The notes beneath the pieces were generated by a model. That model did not search any database. It was not told where the DNA came from and saw nothing but the letters and a program-made list of their open reading frames with translations. DNA of 64,000 bases. Source: Candidatus Omnitrophota bacterium (GTDB lineage Bacteria > Hinthialibacterota > Hinthialibacteria > Hinthialibacterales > JAKPRU01). This document shows, one piece after another, positions 33,969-43,116 of this stretch. Every line of letters begins with the position of its first letter. Position 1 is the first letter of the stretch. The stretch covers positions 58,872 through 122,871 of the forward strand of contig JAKQSI010000021.1 of the NCBI GenBank assembly GCA_029570205.1, read 5' to 3'. A program made the translations under genes and the position numbers.

Positions 33969-35921
33969 TCATAATGGCTGCAAACCAAGCCGCTGTTCCG
34001 CTGCATGCAAAATCGCTCCCAATGTCTCTTTATAGGACATCCCGATCAGCTTCGCCATTTTCACAAGATGCCCGTCCCAGCACCATCCCGGGTTCGGGTT
34101 CACCTCCAGCAACTTCGGAATCCCTTCCGCGTTCAAACGCCAATCCAACCGCGCATAATCTCGACATTCCAGTCGCTCAAACAGACGCAATGAGGCCGCA
34201 ATCAGGAACTTCTCCGTCTCTTCCGGAAGATTCGCCGGGATAGACTGAAGCCGTGCATACGGTGAACTCGGGTCCCACTTCGCCTCATATCCGCAGATCT
34301 TCGGAAGATTCGGAGGCAACGCCGAATAATCCTCTTCAATAATCGGCAGCACCATGTAAGAGTCCGGCGGATTCCCGATGATCCCGACACTCAGGTCTTT
34401 GCCGGTCAGGAATTCCTCAACGAGAACAGGCTTGTCGTAACCGAATTTCTCCCGGATGTCCGTAATGGCATTCACCAAGTCTTCCGCGTTGTTCGCGATA
34501 CTCTTCTGGGTAATCCCGAAGCTGGAATCCCCAAAGTTGGGTTTCACAATCGCAGGAAACCCGAACGCAATCTCCGAACTGGTATCCTCCGGCTTTACCA
34601 GCCAGGCTTCCGGAACGGGGATATCCATCTCTTTCGCCAATCCGCGTGTCAACGACTTGTCATAGCAGATCCCCAGGCATTGAGGCCCGGCGCCTGAATA
34701 CGGAATACCAAGAACTTCAAGCAGCGCAGGCACATGGAGCTCATACCGTGCATTATTGCAAAAGCCCTCATCGCACAAATTCACGACAAAATCAGCCTTC
34801 CCTTTCAGGTTCCTCAACTCGTTTAAAAGCGTGTCGTGGTTGTCCAGGTAGTAGAACCGATAATCGCTCAATTCACGCAGCGCGCCCTTCATTTGGTCGA
34901 GTGTATAAAAGTCGTCATCATCAAAAACATTCTGCGGCTTGAGGATGTCGATCTTGCGGGGATCCCCCGTAACCACGGCCACATTCCGAATCGCCTTTTT
35001 CGACCGCTTCTTGGGAGTCCACTCTTTCTTGACAACAGCGGTCAGAATGATTCGCCGTTTCATCATCCCGAGATCCTGGTTCCGCCGTGAGTCCGGCGAA
35101 TAAGACCCATGCAACGCGAAATCCGTGAATCCCACGGTTTTCAGCAACTCTTCCAGAGACCCCGGTGTATAAAGTCGCTCCGCGTAAAAATGATCCGCAA
35201 TCACACCTTTTTTGATATGAGTGACCACCTCTCGCGAGATAATCCGCTGCCCATCGAGCGACAGCGAACGCTCCCGACAAACAAAAAGATCCTTGTCGAT
35301 CCATTCCCAGGATCGCGGATCAAAGTTCGCCTTGAGATACTCGCCGTCGGCTACATCCATCAGAACACGTCCCCAGGGTTTCAACACGCGAAACACTTCG
35401 CTCAGCACCTTCAGGTCTTCCTGCACGGTCTCGAAAAAACCGAAGCTGTTCCCCAGGATCATCACGACGTCGAAAGTATCCGATGGATACGGTAGCTTGC
35501 GTGCATCGCCCTCTCGGAACCGGGTTGTCAGACCGATCTTTCTCGCGTCCTGACGCGCCTTCCGGATCAAATAGTGCGAGCGGTCCAACCCCTCCACATT
35601 GATGAATCCCCGCCGGGCCATCTCCAGCGAATGCCGACCCTGTCCACAGCAGAGATCCAGAACCCTGTCCTCCGGTGACAAGTCCAGAATGCCCGTGAAG
35701 AATCCGATCTCGGTGCTGGTGATCTGGCTGTCATCCACCAGGTCCGCATCGGTCTTAATATACAATGAATTAAAAATGCGCCGCCACCAGTCAGGTTGGA
35801 CATACTCCTCCATATTCGCAACGGACCCCAGGCATTTTGAAGAACCGTTGCCGTTGCCGTTCCCATTACCACCTCTCTTGCGAAGAGCTGATTCAGCGAG
35901 GGAATTGCCTGTATTCTGCAT
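33969..35921 (-). CDS. Fusion: SAM methyltransferase + D-Ala-D-Ala ligase-like ATP-grasp enzyme
   Basis: The 650-residue protein has two catalytic modules. After a GNGNGNG-rich start, residues about 45-300 form a class I methyltransferase with VLDLCCGQGRHSLEMARRG (87-105) as the SAM loop. From about 312 an ATP-grasp domain follows, with FVVNLCDEG, LLEVLGIPYSGAGPQCLGICYDKSLTR, IVKPNFGDSSFGI and PKLLEVNPNPGWCWDG, as in D-Ala-D-Ala ligases. The fused form could ligate and methylate one substrate, for example a peptide-like metabolite, rather than serve cell wall synthesis. AAAGGAAC precedes the ATG. Confidence 0.85.
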   Translation of the reverse strand: MQNTGNSLAESALRKRGGNGNGNGNGSSKCLGSVANMEEYVQPDWWRRIFNSLYIKTDADLVDDSQITSTEIGFFTGILDLSPEDRVLDLCCGQGRHSLEMARRGFINVEGLDRSHYLIRKARQDARKIGLTTRFREGDARKLPYPSDTFDVVMILGNSFGFFETVQEDLKVLSEVFRVLKPWGRVLMDVADGEYLKANFDPRSWEWIDKDLFVCRERSLSLDGQRIISREVVTHIKKGVIADHFYAERLYTPGSLEELLKTVGFTDFALHGSYSPDSRRNQDLGMMKRRIILTAVVKKEWTPKKRSKKAIRNVAVVTGDPRKIDILKPQNVFDDDDFYTLDQMKGALRELSDYRFYYLDNHDTLLNELRNLKGKADFVVNLCDEGFCNNARYELHVPALLEVLGIPYSGAGPQCLGICYDKSLTRGLAKEMDIPVPEAWLVKPEDTSSEIAFGFPAIVKPNFGDSSFGITQKSIANNAEDLVNAITDIREKFGYDKPVLVEEFLTGKDLSVGIIGNPPDSYMVLPIIEEDYSALPPNLPKICGYEAKWDPSSPYARLQSIPANLPEETEKFLIAASLRLFERLECRDYARLDWRLNAEGIPKLLEVNPNPGWCWDGHLVKMAKLIGMSYKETLGAILHAAEQRLGLQPL

Positions 35922-35942
35922 CTGTGGGTTGTTCCTTTCCCA

Positions 35943-36200
35943 TTAGGATCGATTTGTCGCCTCTTTCGGCAAAAATATTAAGAAAACTCCCGGCTTGTTG
36001 CCGATAGACCCGATTCCGTGCCGAAGGTTTGATCTCCCACCGGCCTCCTCCAGCCACAGAACGATCTTGACGATCTCCTGTCGGGCTTCTTCGAATTGTC
36101 GTTGTTGTAAGGACCTCTCCGAATTTGACCTCACCTCCTGGTCTGTGCCCTCGCGCGCCTGTTCGCGCCGCAGGTTGCTCTCAACCGATGTATAAATCAT
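35943..36200 (-). CDS. Small protein of unknown function
   Basis: The 85-residue product starts at an ATG that shares one base with the MFS stop codon (TGATG), the arrangement of a translationally coupled gene. The N-terminal two-thirds is charged and probably helical (RREQAREGTDQEVRSNSERSLQQRQFEEARQEIVKIVLWL), and the rest is basic. No family is recognised. Its coupling to the permease and its size suggest an accessory role, but a spurious frame cannot be excluded. Confidence 0.45.
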   Translation of the reverse strand: MIYTSVESNLRREQAREGTDQEVRSNSERSLQQRQFEEARQEIVKIVLWLEEAGGRSNLRHGIGSIGNKPGVFLIFLPKEATNRS

Positions 36201-37801
36201 CAAGAAGCAATTTGCTGCCGAAAGGCAGGCCGCTCTTTTTCATTATCGCTCTCTAATTCCGTTTGTCGGTCGGGCCGAAAAAACACGCTTCTGCCGACCC
36301 ACCTGCGCCGCCCTGGAAATCGACTCATTTTTTGTGCCTGCGGATATTCCTGTTCCGGTCGGTTTCTTTGGTCTGTGTTCCTCCCGACTGTCTCCGCTCC
36401 AAGCAGCTGTGAAATCCCAAGTATCCGGCCCCATCGCCCCAACCATTCCCGTGGCGCTTCCCACGGGAGTTCGTCCGCAATCGCCCTTGCCGTGTCCCGT
36501 ATGCACTCCGCAATTGAACGTGTACTCCGGTCAAAGGTCAATGACCAATGCGCCACCAGGATGATTGCCGCCAATCGTCCCAGCGAAGAAAGCACAAAGG
36601 TCAAATGGTAATGCAGAAACTGAAATGTTCCGATCTCGAAAAGTACCTGAGGCAGGAAGGTTGTGATTAAACCTCCGGTCATCGAGCCGAGCACAAAAGA
36701 CGGCCCGGAGAAAAATCCCAGCAACCCGTAGGCATATTGACGTTCGCTTTGTCCACACAAACGCTGAGGCCAGCTGAATACGGCCATATTGAACCCCGCC
36801 CAGCCGATCCCGCCCAGCACCGATGCCACCCACACCGGCCATACGAATCCAGGATGACTGGGAACCCACACCCACACATGCAACGCCACCAGCATCCCGC
36901 TGGCAATCAGTACCGCCCTGTCTCCAACCTGGTCCAGCGCCCGTCCCCACAAACGACTTGCCGCCAGCGCCGTCATGCTGGACAATAGCGCCTGGTATCC
37001 CATCCCCGCCGGCGACATGTGCAACACACGCACCATGTGGACCCCGAATAACGCCGATGCCACTCCCAGGGAATACTGCCAGAACGAATAAAATTGTATG
37101 AACTTCCGTAACGCAGGTTTTGTCCTTAACGGCGCTATCAACTGCCGCGCGGAAATTCGAGGCAAAGGCATCATCTTCGGCTCGTATTGACGAAGCAGCA
37201 TCCAGGCCGAAAATGCCGCCGACGCAATCGCCACACCAAAACAGATCGTGTATCCCAACCGGCCCATCCCATGCGAACGAAACTGTGACAAAAACTGGGA
37301 CCCGATAAACAACGCGATCAGCGAAGTCAGTCCCAGGTACGTGTTTCGTAAACCATAGTAAGAGCCTCGGATTGTAGTCGGCACCAGGTCCGTCATCCAG
37401 GAAAACCAGGCATTCGCGGCAATAACCGCGCATATATTCGCGCCGAACAACACGAACACCATCAGGGCTTGTCGTACAGCAGGGGACCAGTCAACGTACA
37501 GGAGACCGATCAGGGCCACCCAGGAAATCCGGTGCAAAACGGAAAACATCGCCGCCACCGGTTTCCGCGCCTGAAGGCGACGGACCAGAATCGGCGACAG
37601 GAAATACGCAAACTGCGTCAAAAACGGAAGGGATTCAACCACACAACATAGAAAATTCGGCGCACCCTGGTCGAGAACATAGTTGGTCAGAAAGATGCCC
37701 TGCGTAAGTACCATGTGAATGGTCGCAAACACGGCCTCAACCGTCGAGCACTTCAGACCCGACCGGATCGATTCCATTTCACTTCGGAGATCTCGTCTCA
37801 T
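36200..37801 (-). CDS. MFS-type permease with long C-terminal tail
   Basis: About 533 residues from the ATG at 37801. A TTG at 37825, overlapping the TetR stop, is an alternative coupled start. Twelve hydrophobic segments cover residues ~25-430, with the loop SRLWGRALDQVGDRAVL resembling the MFS motif G-x-L-x-D-R. The tail (~110 residues) is hydrophilic and Arg/Gln-rich. It may export a drug or metabolite. It directly follows a TetR gene, so it is probably the target of that repressor. Confidence 0.82.
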   Translation of the reverse strand: MRRDLRSEMESIRSGLKCSTVEAVFATIHMVLTQGIFLTNYVLDQGAPNFLCCVVESLPFLTQFAYFLSPILVRRLQARKPVAAMFSVLHRISWVALIGLLYVDWSPAVRQALMVFVLFGANICAVIAANAWFSWMTDLVPTTIRGSYYGLRNTYLGLTSLIALFIGSQFLSQFRSHGMGRLGYTICFGVAIASAAFSAWMLLRQYEPKMMPLPRISARQLIAPLRTKPALRKFIQFYSFWQYSLGVASALFGVHMVRVLHMSPAGMGYQALLSSMTALAASRLWGRALDQVGDRAVLIASGMLVALHVWVWVPSHPGFVWPVWVASVLGGIGWAGFNMAVFSWPQRLCGQSERQYAYGLLGFFSGPSFVLGSMTGGLITTFLPQVLFEIGTFQFLHYHLTFVLSSLGRLAAIILVAHWSLTFDRSTRSIAECIRDTARAIADELPWEAPREWLGRWGRILGISQLLGAETVGRNTDQRNRPEQEYPQAQKMSRFPGRRRWVGRSVFFRPDRQTELESDNEKERPAFRQQIAS

Positions 37802-37821
37802 CTCAATACAACGAAAAACTA

Positions 37822-38481
37822 TCAATCTCCATTAAGATTCAATATCTCTTCTATTTCACCCTCCAGGAGAAACGCCGATGAGGTCGCCACAAATGCGCGA
37901 CGAAGCGATTCCCGACTCTTCTCCGTCTCCTCCGCCGCAATCCCGTCCACTGCAAACGAAAACAGTCCCGACACAAATCCCGCAATCGCACACGCAAGTC
38001 GGCGGATCCGAAGGGGCGCCACCGGCCTCGCAATAAATCGCTCTACCTCACGACGGATTCCCTCCAGATAATTTAAATACGGCGCTTCGAACTCTTGTGG
38101 CGTATCCTGCTGTACTTGGGGAAAAACTCGCCTTTGAAACAGCAGCAAAAACTCGTTCGGATGTTCCTGGAAGAATTTCGAATGCGCCTGGATCAGACCC
38201 TCCACCGCTTCATCCAAACTCCGACATTCCCTCTCTGCCTCCGAGATCCGCTCCAACAAATGGCCCACGGCGTCCTCCGCGAGCGCCGTGGCAAGCGCTT
38301 CCTTATTCGTGAAATGTCGATAAAAAGTTCCCTTGCCGACATCGGCACGCTCTGTGATCTCTTCAATGGCGGTGTTTTCAATTCCAGACTCAATGAACAG
38401 AGCAAGCGAGGCCTCTTTCAGGCGCTGACGGGTCTGAAGGGCACGTCGCGTTGCACGGCCCAGTGATCCATTCTCTGCCAT
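37822..38481 (-). CDS. TetR-family transcriptional regulator
   Basis: The 219-residue protein has an N-terminal TetR helix-turn-helix (residues ~12-60: RRALQTRQRLKEASLALFIE, then TAIEEITERADVGKGTFYRHFTNKEALATAL) and a helical ligand-binding domain. It most likely represses the permease gene that overlaps its stop codon and is relieved by the exported compound. Upstream of its start is a long inverted repeat (38510-38562), a plausible operator. There is no divergent gene close to the operator. Confidence 0.92.
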   Translation of the reverse strand: MAENGSLGRATRRALQTRQRLKEASLALFIESGIENTAIEEITERADVGKGTFYRHFTNKEALATALAEDAVGHLLERISEAERECRSLDEAVEGLIQAHSKFFQEHPNEFLLLFQRRVFPQVQQDTPQEFEAPYLNYLEGIRREVERFIARPVAPLRIRRLACAIAGFVSGLFSFAVDGIAAEETEKSRESLRRAFVATSSAFLLEGEIEEILNLNGD

Positions 38482-38509
38482 TTTCCCTTAGTCTCTCTTT
38501 CGGACCATT

Positions 38510-38562
38510 AAGTCATGTGTGACCGCAAAGTCACCATAGATAATGATAGTCACAGATGACTT
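38510..38562. promoter_or_regulatory. Inverted-repeat operator upstream of tetR-like gene
   Basis: AAGTCATGTGTGAC (38510-38523) and GTCACAGATGACTT (38549-38562) are inverted copies with 13 of 14 bases matching, separated by 25 bases. The spacer holds a further GTCACC / AATGATAG motif. The position 28 bp ahead of the regulator start fits autorepression. No footprint or alignment is available. Confidence 0.5.
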
Positions 38563-38995
38563 TGAGTTCAACGAAAAGCCGCCATTTCTTGTAACGGTCA
38601 TCAGCGATCATTGACAAGAACCCATCTCTCTATACGGATAAACTGACATACCTGGACCGGTTTCCGTGACAAGGGTACAATATGATGTAGATTATGCAAG
38701 TGTTGGGACACAAAATATGGAGAAAAGAATATCAACCACGATTTCCTCCCGCTCCGTTGACAGCCTGCTCAAGGTTCGTAGAATACCCTGCAACCCTATG
38801 GAGTAACTGATATAGCGATGCTCTCAAAAAACGCGGAGTATGCCCCCCGCACCCTTCCGGCTTTCACAAAAAACCATGATCAGAGTCTTTTTTGATCTCG
38901 AAACCGGCAGAAAGGGAGAAAATCCCTGACAACTTCCTTGAGTTAATTCTTCTCAAATTGAGAAAGTTGGGATTTCTGCTCAACAAAAAAGGAAG

Positions 38996-39130
38996 ATGAA
39001 AGACGTTTGGGATGCAACTTACCGGATTCTCAATAGCAGGGCTTTGGCGGATATACTCCCTCTGGTCGATCACGCCACGGAAACGAAGATCGAACACCCT
39101 TGGCAGCGGATCGGATTGATTATTGTGTAA
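38996..39130 (+). CDS. Possible 44-residue protein before hoxE
   Basis: An ATG preceded by AAAAAAGGAAG opens 44 codons ending TAA. The product starts MKDVWDATYRILNSRALADI and ends HPWQRIGLIIV; it contains a plausible helix but no known domain. It precedes hoxE by about 120 bp in the same direction and may be a leader or chance frame. The rest of 38563-39250 holds no gene that I can support. Confidence 0.3.
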   Translation: MKDVWDATYRILNSRALADILPLVDHATETKIEHPWQRIGLIIV

Positions 39131-39252
39131 TCTAATAAAATGTATTCAAAAATACTCTGTTTCGGTCAAGACCATCGATTTCAACTCCAATCCCAACAAG
39201 AACAGAAATCTGCGTCTTTTCCAGTCCACCGCAGTAGACAGGGAGTTTTGTG

Positions 39253-39798
39253 ATGCCCGAACCCGCAATGGATCCCAAAGTGGATCACGCTTTTCTTGAT
39301 AACCTCATTACGCAATATCGCCACAAACCCGGAGCGCTCCTGGCCATTCTGGAAAGCGCACAGGATCACCATCCGCGCAAGTATCTGACAAAGGAGACTC
39401 TGGAATACATCGGCAAGGAAATCGGAGTGTCCCGGTCTCAGATATACAATGTCGTAACCTTTTACTCTTTTTTTAATCTGACTCCCCAAGGTGACCACAG
39501 CATCACAATCTGCCGGGGAACTGCCTGTCATGCCAGGGGATCAAAGAAAATACTCGATTTCGTGAAGAACATGCTCCAACTCCAGGAAACCAATTCCGGC
39601 TACGCAGATAAATTGTGTCTCACCACCCCGGACAACCGATTCACCGTCAGAACAGTGGCCTGTTTCGGCCAGTGCGCACTGGCCCCCGTCGTTTCCGTCG
39701 ATGAACGCATCTACGGTTATATGACTTGCCGGAAAATCCGGGAAATTATCGAAAAATTGGATCGTGAGCCGGTGGAGCCGGTCCCGCTGTTTATCTGA
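39253..39798 (+). CDS. hoxE: HoxE/NuoE-like [2Fe-2S] subunit of hydrogenase diaphorase
   Basis: The 181-residue subunit (ATG at 39253; ACAGGGAG lies upstream) has a helical N-terminus and a thioredoxin-like [2Fe-2S] domain with all four cysteines: C87 and C92 (CRGTAC), C137 and C141 (CFGQC). The layout matches HoxE/NuoE. It should pass electrons between HoxF and the other Fe-S clusters of the complex in the cytoplasm. It is the first gene of hoxE-F-U-Y-H, with a 61-bp gap to hoxF. Confidence 0.93.
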   Translation: MPEPAMDPKVDHAFLDNLITQYRHKPGALLAILESAQDHHPRKYLTKETLEYIGKEIGVSRSQIYNVVTFYSFFNLTPQGDHSITICRGTACHARGSKKILDFVKNMLQLQETNSGYADKLCLTTPDNRFTVRTVACFGQCALAPVVSVDERIYGYMTCRKIREIIEKLDREPVEPVPLFI

Positions 39799-39859
39799 AT
39801 GCCGGTTCCGATAAAACCGGCAGGAGCGCCACAAGAATGGACAAATCTGAGGAACCGTC

Positions 39860-42800
39860 ATGAGCGATATGCGAATCAATGATCTCAATATGCTCCACGT
39901 TGTTCAGGAAGCGGGTATGAGCAAACTCCTGCCCGGAAAACCCCGCATTGCTGTGGGGATGGGCACCTGCGGTATCGGCAACGGCGCACAGGAGGTTTAC
40001 GACCTCTTCTATCACGAACTGCACAACCAGGGGGTTGATGCCTATCTCACAAAGGTGGGCTGCTTCGGATTCTGCGCAGAGGAACCTCTGGTCAATGTAT
40101 TCGTCCAGGGCTATCCCCTGCTGATTCTTCACCGAGTCACCCCCGATGACATCAAAGGCATTGTTGACCTGGTCGCAGAGAGAAAACCGCCGGTCAACAA
40201 AATCCTTTGCAAAATTGAGGAGTGGAATCACCTCACCGAACGCGTTACCTACGGTCATGGAATCCCTGAGGTTCCCACATGGGACGAGATCCCATTCTAC
40301 CGATATCAGAAAAAAATCGTTCTTCGAAATTGTGGACTGACCAATCCCGAGGAAATTGACGAATACATCGGAATCGGCGGATACCAGGCGCTCTATAAAG
40401 CCCTCTATGAAATGTCCCCGGATCAGGTCCTGGATGAAATTAAAAAATCGAAGCTCCGGGGACGAGGCGGAGCCGGGTATCCCACAGGGATCAAATGGGA
40501 ACTCCTGAAACGCGCAAAAGGTGACCGAAAATACCTGGTCTGCAACGCCGATGAGGGGGATCCGGGCGCGTACATGAATCGCAATGAAATCGAGGGCGAC
40601 CCCCACATGTTACTGGAGGGGATGATTATCGGCGCGTATGCGACCGGCGCAACCGAGGGGGTAATCTACATGCGGGCGGAATATCCGCTCGCCGTGGAAC
40701 GGCTGAAACGTGCCATCGCCCAGGCACGCAACCATGGTCTTCTCGGCGAGGGGATCATGGGAACCCCCCTCTCCTTCGAGGTACACGTGGTGGAAGGCGC
40801 TGGGGCTTTCGTCTGTGGCGAAGAAACCGCCCTGATGGCCTCCATTGAGGGAAATGCCGGAAGACCGCGACCCCGCCCCCCATTCCCCGCGGATAAAGGT
40901 CTTTGGGGCTACCCGACCAACATCAACAATGTCGAAACCTGGTTCAACATCCCTATCATCATTGCCAAAGGCGCCTGGTGGTTCGCTCAAACGGGCAATG
41001 CGACCAGCCCCGGCACGAAAGTATTTTCTCTCGTCGGCAAAATCAAAAACACCGGCCTGGTTGAACTTCCCCTGGGATCGCCTCTTCACACCATTGTCTA
41101 CTCAATCGGCGAGGGAACCGGCACCAGGCGCAAGGTGAAAGGCGTCCAGACCGGCGGACCTTCCGGCGGATGTATCCCCGCCGAACTCTTCAATACCCCG
41201 GTAGACTATGAATCCCTCGCGTCTCTTCGCTCCATCATGGGTTCCGGCGGGATGGTCGTGCTGGACGATGATAACTGCATGGTCGATGTCGCGCGGTACT
41301 TCCTGGAATTCACTCATTCCGAATCCTGCGGCAAGTGTATTCCCTGTCGCGTGGGGCTGGACCATGCTTTGCGCATCCTGACCGATGTCACCGAAGGCAA
41401 AGCCGGCCCCAACGATCTCGAAGAACTCAACAATCTTGGCCGCGTAATTCGTGATACGGCTCTTTGCGGTCTCGGACAAACCGGTCCGAATCCGGTTCTG
41501 ACCACCTTAAGGCATTTCCGTCTGGAATACGAGGAACACATCTTGCAGGGCCGATGCCGGGCCGGAATCTGTGAGCATCTGTTTCTTTCTCCTTGTGAAA
41601 ACAGCTGTCCGCTCCACATGAACATTCCGATATTCCTTCAACTGTTCAAGGAAAACCGCCTGCAGGAGGCCTGCGAGCTCATCCAACTTGACAATCCCCT
41701 GCCTGCTTCTACCGGTCGAGTCTGTGAACACCCCTGTGAAATTCGGTGCAGGCGCAAAGACATCGACAGCTCGGTCTCGATTCGGGAGGTCCACCGCTTT
41801 CTGGCTGACCTGATGTTCCGCGACGGGATCCGGAAAATTGTGTTCGACACGCTCCAGGCGCGAAAGTTCCCTCCCACAGGGAAATCGATTGCCGTGGTGG
41901 GCGCCGGACCCGCCGGACTGACCGTTGCCTATTATCTCTGCCTTCTCGGACATGATGTGACAATCTACGAGGCCTTCCCCGAAGCAGGGGGAATGTTGAA
42001 ATACGCGCTACCCGAATATCGTCTTCCCAATTCCGTTGTGGACCGTGAAATCGAATTCATCCGGAACCTGGGTGTCCGTTTCGTTTTCAATACACGGATC
42101 GGCTCAGATAAAAAACTGCTTGAACTCGACCAGGAATACAACATAACCTTTCTCTCAATCGGTACCTGGATCGGCATAACAACCGGTCTGCCCGGCGAGC
42201 ATCTGGAGGGTGTCGTCCACGGTCTCACCTGCTTGGAAGATGTCTCCACTGAAAGGAAGTTCGATCTCGGAAAAAATGTCGTGGTGATCGGCGGCGGGAA
42301 CGTGGCCATTGACGCGGCTCGCACATCCATCCGCAGAGGCTCCGATGTCACCGTAGTCTATCGGCGTGAGGAAGCGGATATGCCTGCGATCCGCGAAGAG
42401 GTTGAAGAGGCCAGGGCCGAGGGGGTCAAGTTTGTCTTTCTTGCCGTACCCAAAAGCATCATCGAAGGCGCTCCCGGTAAAGTGAAGGGCATTGAACTGA
42501 TTAAAACCCGTATTGAAGGATACGAACCGTCCGGACGACGCAAGCAGGTCCCAACCGGTGAGTCGTTCACTATCCCCTGCGATACGGTCATTCTGGCCGT
42601 CGGCGAGCGGGTGGATTCCCAGTTCATTCGAGAATCCAAGATCGAAATCTCCGAGGGGGGGACTGTCATTGTCAATCCGTTCAGTTTCGAAACAAGCGTA
42701 CAAAACGTATTTGCCGGCGGAGATGCCGTTACCGGAGCCTCCAATGTCGCAGAGGCCATGGCAACCGGCAAAAGAGCCGCCGCCTTCATTGATGAACGGC

Positions 42801-43018
42801 TTACAGGACAGAAGCGATTCAAACAACTCTGGCCCTCTTATCCCATCCATAACGATGTCCCACTTGAGCCGCAGGGAGGCGAACGGAACAGTGTTCGGAT
42901 CATTCCGGTTTCAGAACGGCAGGCCAACTTCAACGAGGTTTCTCTGGGATTGATGGATGAACAGGCACATAAAGAATCCATTCGCTGTCTGCGATGCGAT
43001 ATCAAGGAGGCATCCTGA
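39860..43018 (+). CDS. hoxF: HoxF/NuoF-like NADH subunit fused to GltD/NfnB-like oxidoreductase
   Basis: The 1052-residue fusion contains (i) an N-terminal thioredoxin-like cluster domain with C37, C68 and C72; (ii) a NuoF module with FMN loops GRGGAGYPTG (201-210) and CNADEGDPGAYM, GAGAFVCGEETALMASIEG (313-331), and a [4Fe-4S] site C490, C493, C496, C536; (iii) from about 566 a GltD-like module with cysteines C566, C571, C579, C583, C622, C626, C630, FAD loop GAGPAG (681-686), NAD(P) loop IGGGNVAIDAA (~810) and FAD-site GGDAVTGASNVAEAMATG. NuoF oxidises NADH; GltD-type modules use NADPH. The extra module makes it larger than standard HoxF (~500-600 residues). Electron bifurcation is inference. 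Confidence 0.92.
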   Translation: MSDMRINDLNMLHVVQEAGMSKLLPGKPRIAVGMGTCGIGNGAQEVYDLFYHELHNQGVDAYLTKVGCFGFCAEEPLVNVFVQGYPLLILHRVTPDDIKGIVDLVAERKPPVNKILCKIEEWNHLTERVTYGHGIPEVPTWDEIPFYRYQKKIVLRNCGLTNPEEIDEYIGIGGYQALYKALYEMSPDQVLDEIKKSKLRGRGGAGYPTGIKWELLKRAKGDRKYLVCNADEGDPGAYMNRNEIEGDPHMLLEGMIIGAYATGATEGVIYMRAEYPLAVERLKRAIAQARNHGLLGEGIMGTPLSFEVHVVEGAGAFVCGEETALMASIEGNAGRPRPRPPFPADKGLWGYPTNINNVETWFNIPIIIAKGAWWFAQTGNATSPGTKVFSLVGKIKNTGLVELPLGSPLHTIVYSIGEGTGTRRKVKGVQTGGPSGGCIPAELFNTPVDYESLASLRSIMGSGGMVVLDDDNCMVDVARYFLEFTHSESCGKCIPCRVGLDHALRILTDVTEGKAGPNDLEELNNLGRVIRDTALCGLGQTGPNPVLTTLRHFRLEYEEHILQGRCRAGICEHLFLSPCENSCPLHMNIPIFLQLFKENRLQEACELIQLDNPLPASTGRVCEHPCEIRCRRKDIDSSVSIREVHRFLADLMFRDGIRKIVFDTLQARKFPPTGKSIAVVGAGPAGLTVAYYLCLLGHDVTIYEAFPEAGGMLKYALPEYRLPNSVVDREIEFIRNLGVRFVFNTRIGSDKKLLELDQEYNITFLSIGTWIGITTGLPGEHLEGVVHGLTCLEDVSTERKFDLGKNVVVIGGGNVAIDAARTSIRRGSDVTVVYRREEADMPAIREEVEEARAEGVKFVFLAVPKSIIEGAPGKVKGIELIKTRIEGYEPSGRRKQVPTGESFTIPCDTVILAVGERVDSQFIRESKIEISEGGTVIVNPFSFETSVQNVFAGGDAVTGASNVAEAMATGKRAAAFIDERLTGQKRFKQLWPSYPIHNDVPLEPQGGERNSVRIIPVSERQANFNEVSLGLMDEQAHKESIRCLRCDIKEAS

Positions 43019-43032
43019 CAATCGGAGAAATA

Positions 43033-43096
43033 GATGGAACAAAAGGTGGGTGCCACACTATGGGCGGCCACAGGCTTCCAGCCTGTGACCCCCAGA
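43033..43096 (+). repeat. Palindromic repeat in hoxF-hoxU gap
   Basis: The stem CACAGGCT TCC AGCCTGTG (8 bp perfect) is preceded by GGTGCCACACTATGGGCGGC. It fills most of the 98-bp spacer and has a dispersed-repeat look. It may also affect mRNA stability in this operon. Confidence 0.6.
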
Positions 43097-43116
43097 CAAA
43101 AAAATTGGACAACAAC

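Noticed and set aside
38864-39097. A 77-codon - strand frame before the hydrogenase operon.
   Set aside because: No ribosome site and no recognisable domain; the + strand has a better short frame at 38996.
42155-42850. A 231-codon - strand frame under the HoxF GltD module.
   Set aside because: The + frame has FAD and NAD(P) signatures; the - frame is a mirror without family.
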